The notes: a model not told the origin generated them from the sequence alone. A stretch of DNA of 8,222 nucleotides from Lachnospiraceae bacterium (GCA_021199395.1 JAJQIE010000177.1:1-8222), one strand, 5' to 3'; counted from the stretch's first letter, positions 1-6,749 are shown. Translations and numbers: made by a program.

Positions 1-842
1 GGTTCATAGACGGACAGATTTGCGCCCTCGTAACGGCACTGGCTGCCTGCGAGGACAGTGACACCCCGTTCTACAGCCCGGCGGACTGCCCCAATGAAAT
101 TATGTTTCATAAATGGCATATCTCCAAGCCCAAATCCTTCAATATAAATGGCCCGGTAACCGGAATTACACAGGTAGTCGAGAATGTCCGGCGAGATACC
201 GGGATAAAGCTTTAGCAGGAATACTTTATCGGAATAATCGGGTACAGGCTGAAATTGTGGTGAAACCGCTTCTGATGGCAGAGCTTCTTTTCGGATGTGC
301 AGGCCGAGCGAGCTGATTTCCCCAATATTTGGATAATTGATGCTCTCAAACGTATCGAAGCTCATCGTACGCACCTTTGAGGCGCGGCAGCCAAGGATTA
401 CCTTTCTGTTAAAGACAACAAATACACCGGGGAAGCCGTTTGCAGCCATATGGACAGCGCCGCGGCAGTTTTCCAGAGCGTCCGCGACCGGGTGAGCGAT
501 GGAAAGCTGGCTTCCGGTGACGACCACCGGAATCGGAATGCCCTGAAGCATGAAAGAAAGCATGGAAGAAGTATACGCAAGCGTATCTGTGCCGTGAATC
601 ACCACAATACCCTGATAAGCTTCGCAGACCTCTGCGATTCTTTTTGCCAGAGCGCTCCAGTCATCAGGAAAAATATTCGAGCTGTCCACAGAACAGAAAT
701 CTTCATATTCCAGAATCAGATTTTTGGAGATCATACGCAGTTCATCCATTATATCGCCGCTTCGAATACCGGGAACGAGGCCTTTTTCACTTTTTACAGC
801 GGAGAGCGTGCCGCCGGTGTTTAATATCAGTATTTTTTTCAT
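1..842 (-). CDS. ansA: L-asparaginase (type I-like), C-terminus cut by window edge
   Basis: Reading the minus strand from the ATG at 842-840 gives 280 uninterrupted codons to the left edge, so about the last 40-60 residues of a usual 320-340-residue asparaginase are missing. The enzyme hydrolyses L-asparagine to aspartate and ammonia. Visible family marks are the N-terminal NTGGTLS motif (residues 8-14; T12 is the nucleophile by analogy with E. coli asparaginases), HGTDT (83-87; T85 and D86 as the second catalytic pair), VVTGSQ (107-112) and a K156 in RASKVRT that fits the catalytic lysine. There is no signal peptide, so it should be cytoplasmic, as type I enzymes are. The start is supported by AAGGAG at 857-852 on the minus strand, 9 nt before ATG. 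It is transcribed divergently from the thrS operon from its own promoter at 984-1012. Family assignment is firm. Whether it is strictly type I, or accepts other amides such as glutamine, cannot be told from the sequence. Confidence 0.93.
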   Translation of the reverse strand, partial: MKKILILNTGGTLSAVKSEKGLVPGIRSGDIMDELRMISKNLILEYEDFCSVDSSNIFPDDWSALAKRIAEVCEAYQGIVVIHGTDTLAYTSSMLSFMLQGIPIPVVVTGSQLSIAHPVADALENCRGAVHMAANGFPGVFVVFNRKVILGCRASKVRTMSFDTFESINYPNIGEISSLGLHIRKEALPSEAVSPQFQPVPDYSDKVFLLKLYPGISPDILDYLCNSGYRAIYIEGFGLGDMPFMKHNFIGAVRRAVERGVTVLAGSQCRYEGANLSVYE

Positions 843-983
843 GAGACAGAACTCCTTCCGTACCCTTCTCAATCCATTGTGGACGAGTATGAGTATGTAT
901 TGCAGATGGGACGCCTGTAACGTAAATGTGCGACACACTGGTTTAGCAGGCTTTGACTTTAGAGACTCAGGAGGATTACCGTA

Positions 984-1012
984 ATTATGAAAAAAACGTA
1001 AGGGAATGTCAA
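984..1012 (-). promoter_or_regulatory. Sigma-A-type promoter of the asparaginase gene
   Basis: On the minus strand TTGACA (1012-1007) is followed after exactly 17 nt by CATAAT (989-984). This is a near-perfect vegetative promoter, and it points at the asparaginase gene. Transcription would start around 977, leaving a leader of about 135 nt before the ATG. That leader contains only a weak hairpin around TCCA-CAA-TGGA (about 873-883) and no riboswitch I recognise. Confidence 0.82.
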
Positions 1013-1169
1013 GCGCTTTTTATAATTGTATGCTGTGGCGCATCTGTACAAACCTGCTTCGGTCGTCTACGCCGCTCAGGCAGGGCATTTGCTTTAAAAG
1101 TGGCAGGATGAGGATTAATTATGACAAAAAGAGCAAAAATAAAAAACACGGATGCGCGCTTGAAAGGTG
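1013..1169. other. Intergenic stretch between divergent promoters
   Basis: This stretch separates the asparaginase promoter from the rightward promoter of the thrS leader. I see no convincing gene, RNA or operator in it. An open frame begins at 1121 but runs through the promoter and T-box downstream, so I did not call it. Confidence 0.5.
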
Positions 1170-1197
1170 TTGACAAAACAATCGAAAATGCTATACT
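1170..1197 (+). promoter_or_regulatory. Candidate promoter P1 for the T-box/thrS operon
   Basis: TTGACA (1170-1175) and TATACT (1192-1197) are separated by 16 nt, a strong match to a sigma-A promoter pointing at thrS. Transcription would start near 1204, leaving about 105-115 nt of RNA before T-box Stem I, which is longer than usual for T-box leaders. A second TTGACA at 1197-1202 lacks a well spaced -10. Confidence 0.68.
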
Positions 1198-1262
1198 TGA
1201 CAATGTGCCAGACAATATGCGCATAAGCAGTATAGATGGCGGCGTACACGGGAACGCTGCAC

Positions 1263-1290
1263 TTTACGGCTATATAAGCTGGCATATATA
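1263..1290 (+). promoter_or_regulatory. Candidate promoter P2, close to T-box Stem I
   Basis: TTTACG (1263-1268) and TATATA (1285-1290) are separated by 16 nt. The -35 is weaker than at P1, but a start near 1297 would put Stem I almost at the 5' end of the RNA, which is the usual T-box layout. P1 and P2 may both be used; the sequence alone cannot decide. Confidence 0.42.
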
Positions 1291-1308
1291 TGACAAGATA
1301 AGCGAACA

Positions 1309-1626
1309 CGTAGAAGAGAAGAGTAGAATGTGGAAGCATCCAGAGAGAGGGCGGCTGCTGGAAGACCCTTATGCGGAACCATTTGAAGACTGCCTCTGAG
1401 TGGCCCCAATCCGGTCCGGTGACTCCGTTATCGTCGATGAAGTGGTTTTCGGTATCAGGAACAGTCTGAGACTGGTTCGCCCAAATGCGGGGAAAAATCG
1501 TTCAGATGTTTCAGTTGAATATCGGGAGCAAGCAGGGTGGAACCGCGGCATGGCAGCTATTGATTCCGATGAATCGTATACGAAATGATCGCCCCTGATG
1601 GTCTTTTGGACTGTCAGGGGCGTTTT
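1309..1626 (+). promoter_or_regulatory. T-box riboswitch sensing tRNA-Thr, upstream of thrS
   Basis: This leader RNA binds uncharged tRNA-Thr and lets transcription continue when threonyl-tRNA is scarce. Stem I can be drawn from the sequence. The base pairs AGAG (1315-1318) with CTCT (1394-1397). An AGTAGAA element (1322-1328) forms the 5' side of the specifier loop. GCAT (1336-1339) pairs with ATGC (1371-1374), and AGGG (1348-1351) pairs with CCCT (1366-1369), flanking the purine AGAGAG bulge. The specifier context is GAA-less-strict GGAACCA, with codon ACC (Thr) at 1378-1380, matching the downstream gene. The canonical T-box AGGGTGGAACCGCG lies at 1534-1547; its TGGA would pair with a tRNA 3' end UCCA, predicting discriminator U73. 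CAGGG (1533-1537) can pair with CCCTG (1593-1597) to form the antiterminator, using the 5' arm of the terminator. The 5' boundary is approximate. Confidence 0.95.
1590..1626 (+). terminator. Conditional terminator of the T-box leader
   Basis: A perfect 9-bp stem CGCCCCTGA (1590-1598) / TCAGGGGCG (1614-1622), with a possible inner GTC/GAC extension, is followed by TTTT (1623-1626). Its left arm overlaps the segment that pairs with the T-box in the antiterminator, so the two folds exclude each other. It acts on the small-protein gene and thrS downstream. Confidence 0.93.
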
Positions 1627-1634
1627 CGTGTACA

Positions 1635-1675
1635 CAGGCGCGAGGAAAATTTAGCAGCTTCATTGCTCGCGCCTG
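1635..1675 (+). repeat. Perfect 10-bp inverted repeat after the T-box terminator
   Basis: CAGGCGCGAG (1635-1644) and CTCGCGCCTG (1666-1675) pair perfectly around a 21-nt loop. No T-run follows, so it is not an intrinsic terminator. It lies in the 5' untranslated part of the read-through transcript, 70 nt before the next start codon. A smaller inverted repeat, GGGAA (1691-1695) / TTCCC (1701-1705), follows. A role in mRNA stabilisation or processing is only a guess. Confidence 0.7.
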
Positions 1676-1745
1676 GTACGACGACGGATAGGGAAAAACA
1701 TTCCCCTGTCTGATTCATAACAGAAACGAAAGGAGAGATACTATA

Positions 1746-1967
1746 ATGAAAGAAAAAGTTAGGAAGCTTTTTTTATCTGCATGGAGTCCCACTGAAAAAG
1801 GGCTGCTGCTTGCGGATGTGCTGCTGTTCGGAATTCTGCTCGGCTGGCTTACCTCGCCTTTGAAAAGTGGAATACGACTGTTCAGCAACAACTCGTGGGA
1901 TATCGGCAACTGCTATGCGGACGATGAGGAAGAAGAATTTGAGGATGAAGAGGAGGAAGAAGAATGA
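1746..1967 (+). CDS. Small single-pass membrane protein with polyacidic C-terminus, function unknown
   Basis: The 73-residue product starts with a basic segment (MKEKVRK). It then has one hydrophobic stretch at about residues 19-38 that fits a single transmembrane helix, a short Ser/Asn-rich segment (SNNSW, 47-51), and a tail at 59-73 in which 14 of 15 residues are Asp or Glu. The start is supported by AAAGGAG at about 1729-1735, 10 nt before ATG. The stop (1965-1967) overlaps the thrS start as ATGA, so translation of the two genes is probably coupled, and the codons of the acidic tail provide the AGGAGG Shine-Dalgarno sequence of thrS at 1951-1956. It sits behind the T-box, so it should be induced by threonine starvation together with thrS. 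I do not recognise a named family. It could be a real microprotein or a short translated leader that mainly serves thrS translation. The ordered TM-plus-tail layout favours a real protein. Confidence 0.75.
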   Translation: MKEKVRKLFLSAWSPTEKGLLLADVLLFGILLGWLTSPLKSGIRLFSNNSWDIGNCYADDEEEEFEDEEEEEE

Positions 1968-3868
1968 TTATCACACTGAAGGATGGATCGAAAAAAGAGT
2001 ATGCGCAGCCGATGTCAGTCCTTGACATTGCGAAGGATATCAGCGAAGGGCTGGCACGCGTGGCGACGGCCGGTGAGCAAAATGGCGAGACGGTTGACCT
2101 GCGCACGGTGATAGACGCGGACTGTGAGCTGAATATCCTGACCTTTGACAGCCCGGAGGGCGCGGGCGCGTTCCGTCACACGACGTCCCATATCATGGCG
2201 CAGGCGATCAAGCGTCTGTATCCGGATGTGAAGCTGGCAATCGGCCCGTCGATCACGGAAGGCTTCTATTACGATATTGACAGTGAGAATCCGATTACGC
2301 CGGAGGATCTGGAAAAGATTGAGGCGGAGATGAAAAAAATTGTGAAGGAGGCGCTTCCGATTACGAGGTTTACAAAGCCCAGAGAGGAAGCAATCGCGTA
2401 CTTCAAAGAAAGAAATGAGCCCTACAAGGTGGAACTGATCGAGGATTTACCGGAGGACGCGGAAATCAGCTTTTACCAGCAGGGAGAATTTGTCGATCTC
2501 TGCGCCGGACCGCACCTGATGACGACAAAGCCGGTTAAGGCGTTCAAGCTGACGAGCATTGCGGGCGCTTACTGGAGGGGCAGCGAAAAGAACAAGCTGC
2601 TGACCAGAATCTACGGCACATCCTTTACCAAAAAGGCGGATCTGGAGGCATATCTGACCCGTATTGAGGAGGCAAAAAAGCGCGACCACAGAAAGCTTGG
2701 CAAGCAGCTTGGACTGTTTATGATGTGCGACGAGGGACCAGGCTTCCCGTTCTTTTTGCCAAACGGTATGATTTTGAAAAACACCCTGCTGGACTACTGG
2801 AGAGAAATCCATACGAAAGCGGGCTATGTGGAGATATCCACGCCGATCATCCTGAACCGCCAGCTCTGGGAGACCTCCGGGCACTGGGATCACTACAAAG
2901 AGAATATGTACACCACGGTTATCGACGACGAAGACTACGCGATCAAGCCGATGAACTGCCCTGGTGGAGTTCTGGTGTATAAGTCTGAGCCTCGCTCTTA
3001 CCGTGACCTGCCGCTGCGCATGGGCGAGCTGGGCATCGTGCACCGCCATGAGAAGTCCGGGCAGCTGCACGGTCTGATGCGTGTGCGCTGCTTTACCCAG
3101 GATGATGCGCATATCTTTATGACGCCGGAGCAGATCCGCGGCGAGATCAAGGGCGTGGTAAAGCTGATCGATGAGGTCTACCAGCTTTTTGGTTTCAGGT
3201 ACCATGTGGAGCTGTCCACCCGTCCGGAGAATTCCATGGGCAGCGACGAGGACTGGGAAATGGCGACGGAGGGCCTGCGCGGCGCGCTGGACGAGCTGGG
3301 ACTGGACTATGTGGTAAACGAGGGCGACGGCGCGTTCTACGGACCTAAGATTGACTTCCATCTGGAGGATTCCATCGGAAGGACATGGCAGTGCGGCACG
3401 ATTCAGCTGGACTTTCAGCTCCCGCAGCGCTTCGAATGTGAATACATCGGAGCGGACGGAGAAAAGCACCGCCCGATTATGATTCACCGCGTCGCGTTTG
3501 GCTCCATCGAGCGATTTATCGGTATCCTGATCGAGCATTTTGCGGGCGCGTTTCCGACGTGGCTCTCACCGGAACAGGTGCGTATCCTGCCAATTTCCGA
3601 CAAATATATTGACTATGCGCAAAAAGTGCAGGCAGCTCTGCGAGAGGAGGGCGTCCGTGCAAACGTAGATGTGCGCGCGGAGAAGATCGGCTACAAGATC
3701 CGCGAAGCCCAGCTGGCAAAGACTCCGTATATGCTTGTCGTAGGCGGGAAGGAAGAGAAAGAGGGCCTCGTCTCTGTGCGCAGCCGCTCTGAGGGCGATA
3801 AGGGGCAGAGCAGCCTCGCGGATTTCACGGCTGCGGTGAAGGAAGAGATTGCGACGCGCGCGAGGTAA
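1964..3868 (+). CDS. thrS: Threonyl-tRNA synthetase
   Basis: The cytoplasmic class II synthetase attaches threonine to tRNA-Thr; the 634-residue length is usual for full bacterial enzymes. Domains in order are TGS (about 1-62), the editing domain that removes mischarged serine (about 63-225), the class II catalytic core (about 240-530) and the anticodon-binding domain (about 536-634). The editing-site residues are present as H72 and H76 in HTTSH and C180 and H184 in CAGPH. The zinc ligands that select threonine are C332 (MNCPGG), H383 (DDAHIF) and H508 (IMIHRV). Motif 2 (RVRCFTQDD, 373-381) and motif 3 (GSIERFIG, 513-520) are intact. The ATG overlaps the preceding stop by 4 nt, and AGGAGG sits 7 nt upstream, which decides the start. 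Expression should be controlled by the T-box leader upstream. No clear intrinsic terminator follows, so some read-through into the next operon is possible. Confidence 0.99.
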   Translation: MIITLKDGSKKEYAQPMSVLDIAKDISEGLARVATAGEQNGETVDLRTVIDADCELNILTFDSPEGAGAFRHTTSHIMAQAIKRLYPDVKLAIGPSITEGFYYDIDSENPITPEDLEKIEAEMKKIVKEALPITRFTKPREEAIAYFKERNEPYKVELIEDLPEDAEISFYQQGEFVDLCAGPHLMTTKPVKAFKLTSIAGAYWRGSEKNKLLTRIYGTSFTKKADLEAYLTRIEEAKKRDHRKLGKQLGLFMMCDEGPGFPFFLPNGMILKNTLLDYWREIHTKAGYVEISTPIILNRQLWETSGHWDHYKENMYTTVIDDEDYAIKPMNCPGGVLVYKSEPRSYRDLPLRMGELGIVHRHEKSGQLHGLMRVRCFTQDDAHIFMTPEQIRGEIKGVVKLIDEVYQLFGFRYHVELSTRPENSMGSDEDWEMATEGLRGALDELGLDYVVNEGDGAFYGPKIDFHLEDSIGRTWQCGTIQLDFQLPQRFECEYIGADGEKHRPIMIHRVAFGSIERFIGILIEHFAGAFPTWLSPEQVRILPISDKYIDYAQKVQAALREEGVRANVDVRAEKIGYKIREAQLAKTPYMLVVGGKEEKEGLVSVRSRSEGDKGQSSLADFTAAVKEEIATRAR

Positions 3869-3932
3869 ATCTGAAGGGAGAAAACGCATCTGTCGCAATT
3901 CGCAAAATTGTGGATTCCATTTGTGAAAAAGC

Positions 3933-3961
3933 TTGAAAAATACCATGTTTCGGGCTAAAAT
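3933..3961 (+). promoter_or_regulatory. Promoter of the methylene-THF reductase operon
   Basis: TTGAAA (3933-3938) and TAAAAT (3956-3961) are separated by exactly 17 nt in the AT-rich gap after thrS. Transcription would start near 3968, about 30 nt before the TTG start of the next gene. This suggests that the redox operon is expressed independently of the threonine T-box. A weak 5-bp hairpin, CAATT/AATTG (3896-3910), lies upstream and is not a convincing terminator. Confidence 0.75.
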
Positions 3962-3997
3962 AAAAAAGGTTTTCAATAAGACAAAGGAGGTGAGCGT

Positions 3998-5971
3998 TTG
4001 GAGGACTACACAAAATACAGGCTGAAAAACAGGGACGAACTGACGTCGATTTTGTCGGATACGGATCATCTGTTTGTTATTGCCTGCAATAAGTGCTTCA
4101 AAGAGTTTGTGACCGAGGACGAGCCGGATTGCGCGGAGTTTGAGGAGATTGCCGCAGCGGCGGGTAAAACGGTCACAGGAACCGCTCGGATTGATTTTTT
4201 GTGCAACAGGACGCAGACGGAGCGGAAGCTGCAGGATCTGATCCCGGAGGGTACAGAGAATGTTTATGTAGTCTCCTGTGGGCTGGGTATTCAGACCGTT
4301 GCGGAGCTGGTCACTAAGAGTGGCATCCCTGTGTTTGCGGCGGCGGATTCGCTGAATTACACAGGGCATCACGGTATGGCTTTGACAGAAAAGCGATGTG
4401 ACGCATGCGCACAGTGTTACCTCAATGTGACCGGCGGTATCTGCCCGATTGTTGACTGTTCGAAGAGCCTGGTGAACGGGCAGTGCGGTGGCGCAAAAAA
4501 TGGAAAATGCGAGGTGGATCCGAATAAGGACTGTGCATGGGAAAAGATTTACCGGAGACTGGAAAAGCAGGGACGGCTTGAGGAATTTCTGAATCAGCCG
4601 GTACAGCTGCGGGATTATTCCAGAACCAGCCATAAGTTTGTAAATGATTATGTGACATCCATTCGCGAAAAAAGGCTGGAGGGCTATTATGGAGGTGTTC
4701 ATCCTCTGGAACGCAAGGAGCTCACGGAGCATATCGCTCTGCAGAGGTTCCCGGATCCGGAGATTGTGGCGATTCCGCTGTCCATGCATGCGGGCGCTCC
4801 CGCGACCCCGATTGTGGCGGCTGGCGACACAGTGAAGGTCGGACAGAAGATCGGCGAGTCGGCTGGCTTTATCAGCAGCCCGGTACATTCGAGTGTCAGC
4901 GGTACGGTCATCGCGATTGAAGACCGTGGACACGCGACGAGGGGCACCTGTCCGGCTGTTGTGATTCAGTCCGATGGGAAAAATACAATTGATGAGTCCG
5001 TGCAGCCGTGCAAGCCCCTTGAGGAACTGACGCCGGAAGAAATCATTGAGCTTGTAAAAGAAGCTGGTATCGTCGGTATGGGCGGCGCCGGATTCCCGAC
5101 CTCTGTGAAGTTAAAGCCGGCAAAGCCGGTGGATACGGTGCTGCTGAACGGCTGCGAGTGTGAGCCGCTCCTTACTGCGGATCACAGAGTGCTGCTGGAG
5201 TTTGCGGACGATGTTGTATTTGGCCTCAGGGCGATTGTGAAGACGGTCGGCGCTGAAAAAGGCCTGATCGTGATCGAGGATAACAAGCCGGACGCGATAG
5301 AGCTGATGAAGGCAAAGGTAGCGGATTATGACAATCTGGACGTGGTAGTCGCAAAGACCAAATATCCGCAGGGCGCTGAGAAAATGCTGATCAAGCGTGT
5401 GATGAAACGGCAGGTGCCGAGCGGCGGCCTTCCGGCGGATGTCGGCTGCGTTGTGAGCAATATAAGCACGACGAAGGCTATCGCGGATGCGATTCTGAGG
5501 GGCATGCCGCTTATCGAGCGTGTTGTGACTGTGACGGGCGAGCGCCTGAAGAATCCTGGCAATTTTATCGTGAAGATTGGTACCAATACGAAGGATCTGA
5601 TCGATTATTGCGGCGGGACGGATTCGGAAAGTGAGATTACATACAAGGCGGGCGGTCCGATGATGGGCTTTGTCCTCTCGGATCTGAATGTGCCGATCAT
5701 GAAAGGCTCTAACGGAATTATTGCGGTAGATACGGAGCATTCTGCGGAGCAGCCATGTATCAAGTGCGGACGCTGCATGGATGTCTGTCCGATGGAGCTG
5801 TCCCCGCTGTATTTTGCAAAATACGCGGATGAGGAAAACTGGCAGGGGATGAAGGATAAGAATGTTATGGATTGTATTGAATGCCGCTGCTGTGAGTATA
5901 TATGCTCCTCTAAAATCCCGCTGGTTGCGAAAATTAAGGCTGGAAAAACTGCAGTAAGGGGGATGAAGTGA
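3998..5971 (+). CDS. metV-rnfC2: MetV-RnfC2 fusion: NADH-oxidising subunit of methylene-THF reductase
   Basis: Two modules are joined in 657 residues. Residues 1 to about 212 form a MetV-like domain (the MTHFR C-terminal domain family) with many cysteines: C30/C33, C69, C94, C134-x2-C137-x2-C140, C149, C154, C163, C171 and C179, including the SLVNGQCGG core. From about 226 a complete RnfC begins. It shows the GGVHP start, a barrel-sandwich segment (about 261-309), the glycine-rich GIVGMGGAGFPT (357-368, NADH/flavin site as in NuoF/RnfC), NGCECEP (384-390), an SLBB-like region (about 519-540) and two [4Fe-4S] motifs, C587/C590/C593/C597 and C626/C629/C632/C636. No membrane helices are present. 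In Acetobacterium woodii separate MetV, MetF and RnfC2 form an NADH-dependent methylene-THF reductase, so this subunit probably passes NADH electrons towards MetF (inference). The TTG start is preceded by AAAGGAGGTGA (GGAGG at 3986-3990, 7 nt away). The frame has no break, so this is a genuine fusion unless the assembly is wrong. The next gene begins 1 nt after its stop. Confidence 0.93.
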   Translation: MEDYTKYRLKNRDELTSILSDTDHLFVIACNKCFKEFVTEDEPDCAEFEEIAAAAGKTVTGTARIDFLCNRTQTERKLQDLIPEGTENVYVVSCGLGIQTVAELVTKSGIPVFAAADSLNYTGHHGMALTEKRCDACAQCYLNVTGGICPIVDCSKSLVNGQCGGAKNGKCEVDPNKDCAWEKIYRRLEKQGRLEEFLNQPVQLRDYSRTSHKFVNDYVTSIREKRLEGYYGGVHPLERKELTEHIALQRFPDPEIVAIPLSMHAGAPATPIVAAGDTVKVGQKIGESAGFISSPVHSSVSGTVIAIEDRGHATRGTCPAVVIQSDGKNTIDESVQPCKPLEELTPEEIIELVKEAGIVGMGGAGFPTSVKLKPAKPVDTVLLNGCECEPLLTADHRVLLEFADDVVFGLRAIVKTVGAEKGLIVIEDNKPDAIELMKAKVADYDNLDVVVAKTKYPQGAEKMLIKRVMKRQVPSGGLPADVGCVVSNISTTKAIADAILRGMPLIERVVTVTGERLKNPGNFIVKIGTNTKDLIDYCGGTDSESEITYKAGGPMMGFVLSDLNVPIMKGSNGIIAVDTEHSAEQPCIKCGRCMDVCPMELSPLYFAKYADEENWQGMKDKNVMDCIECRCCEYICSSKIPLVAKIKAGKTAVRGMK

Positions 5972-5972
5972 T

Positions 5973-6590
5973 ATGTTGATTACAGAGCTGAAATCAAAAG
6001 AAGCCATTCAATCCCTGACTGATGGGAAGAAAGTTTTTATTATCAACTGTCATGGATGCCGGGAGGTTTATTTCCCGCTGGACGAAGCTGAGGCGCTTCA
6101 GAATGAGCTGAAGGCATCCGGCAGCGTGACCGGCTGCGTCACGACCGATTATATCTGCAATCCGGAAAACATGGAGCTGCGCCTGCAGCCGCATATGGAG
6201 GAAATAAAGGCAGCCGATCTGGTGCTTGTATTTTCCTGTGGCGTCGGTGTGCAGACCGTTGCCGGATATCTGGACGGAAAAATGGTATGCGCGGGCTGTG
6301 ATACCATCAGGCTTCCCGGTTTTCAGGGCGTCACGCCTCTGGAGCAGGACTGTGGCCAGTGCGGCGAGTGCTATCTGAACCTGACCGGCGGGATCTGTCC
6401 GATCACGGCATGCTCCAAGAGCCTGGTGAATGGTCAGTGCGGCGGTTCCAAAAACGGCATGTGCGAGGTAGATCCCAATATGGAATGTGGCTGGGAGCGC
6501 ATTTACCGGAGACTGGAACAAATCGGGCGTCTGGATGCGCTGAAATGTCCGACCCAGGTGCGCAATTATGCGACGGATGACGCGGTATAA
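5973..6590 (+). CDS. metV: MetV, cysteine-rich subunit of methylene-THF reductase
   Basis: The 205-residue product is a stand-alone MetV and a paralogue of the N-terminal domain of the upstream fusion. Over residues 130-182 I count 42 of 53 identical positions with that domain, including SKSLVNGQCGG and IYRRLE. MetV partners MetF in acetogen-type methylene-THF reductases and carries iron-sulfur centres. Cysteines lie at 26/29, 55, 62, 89, 106/109, 127/130/133, 142, 147, 156, 164 and 172. The pair C106-x2-C109 (VCAGCD) and C55 have no counterparts in the fused copy, so the two are probably not interchangeable. The ATG follows the previous stop by one nucleotide, with AAGGGGG at 5956-5962 as ribosome binding site, so translation is likely coupled. 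The C-terminus (QVRNYATDDAV) is repeated as an untranslated in-frame copy just after the stop. Family assignment is firm; the division of labour between the two MetV copies is unknown. Confidence 0.93.
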   Translation: MLITELKSKEAIQSLTDGKKVFIINCHGCREVYFPLDEAEALQNELKASGSVTGCVTTDYICNPENMELRLQPHMEEIKAADLVLVFSCGVGVQTVAGYLDGKMVCAGCDTIRLPGFQGVTPLEQDCGQCGECYLNLTGGICPITACSKSLVNGQCGGSKNGMCEVDPNMECGWERIYRRLEQIGRLDALKCPTQVRNYATDDAV

Positions 6591-6660
6591 GTACCGGAGC
6601 TCATGGTGCAGTTTGCGGGCAGGCAGGTGCGCAACCTTGCGACGGATGACGCGGTATAAG
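6555..6660 (+). repeat. Imperfect 37-nt direct repeat of the metV 3' end
   Basis: Copy 1 (6555-6591) covers the last 11 codons and stop of metV. Copy 2 (6624-6660) lies 69 nt further on and differs at three adjacent bases only (TTA versus CCT). The spacing is 23 codons, so copy 2 is in the metV frame. Reading past the metV stop gives VPELMVQFAGR, then QVRNLATDDAV and another TAA. It could be a tandem duplication of the gene end, or the tail of a lost third metV copy. Confidence 0.9.
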
Positions 6661-6733
6661 CATCCGTGGGCCTTCACAATGCCGAAGATGAGCATTTTCC
6701 TGGCGGATTGTTATCAATGTAAACTTGTCAAAT

Positions 6734-6749
6734 GCCTGTGAAGACAGGC
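6734..6749 (+). repeat. Small stable hairpin in the metV-metF gap
   Basis: GCCTGT (6734-6739), a GAAG tetraloop (6740-6743) and ACAGGC (6744-6749) form a perfect 6-bp stem. GTTATCATAAT follows, not a T-run, so it is at best a weak terminator or a pausing or processing element. Confidence 0.6.

Noticed and set aside
843..977. Possible riboswitch in the asparaginase leader
   Set aside because: The leader is about 135 nt long, but only a weak imperfect hairpin is visible, with no T-box sequence or terminator.
1121..1399. 92-codon open frame on the plus strand starting at ATG 1121
   Set aside because: It runs through both candidate promoters and T-box Stem I, including the specifier region, and has no clear Shine-Dalgarno. 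The conserved RNA explains the sequence better. Ribosome profiling or conservation of the frame would be needed to revive it.
2447..3538. 363-codon open frame on the minus strand
   Set aside because: It lies wholly antisense to thrS, which has every catalytic and editing motif of its family. No ribosome binding site or known domain is seen on the minus strand.
3566..4933. 455-codon open frame on the minus strand
   Set aside because: It lies antisense to the end of thrS and the start of the MetV-RnfC2 gene, spans an intergenic promoter, and its translation is rich in Arg, His, Leu and Cys with no recognisable domain. It is a shadow of strongly biased codons on the other strand.
5111..6007. 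298-codon open frame on the minus strand
   Set aside because: It is antisense to the RnfC part of the fusion, and its Arg/His/Ile-rich translation has no domain signal. It is a codon-bias shadow.
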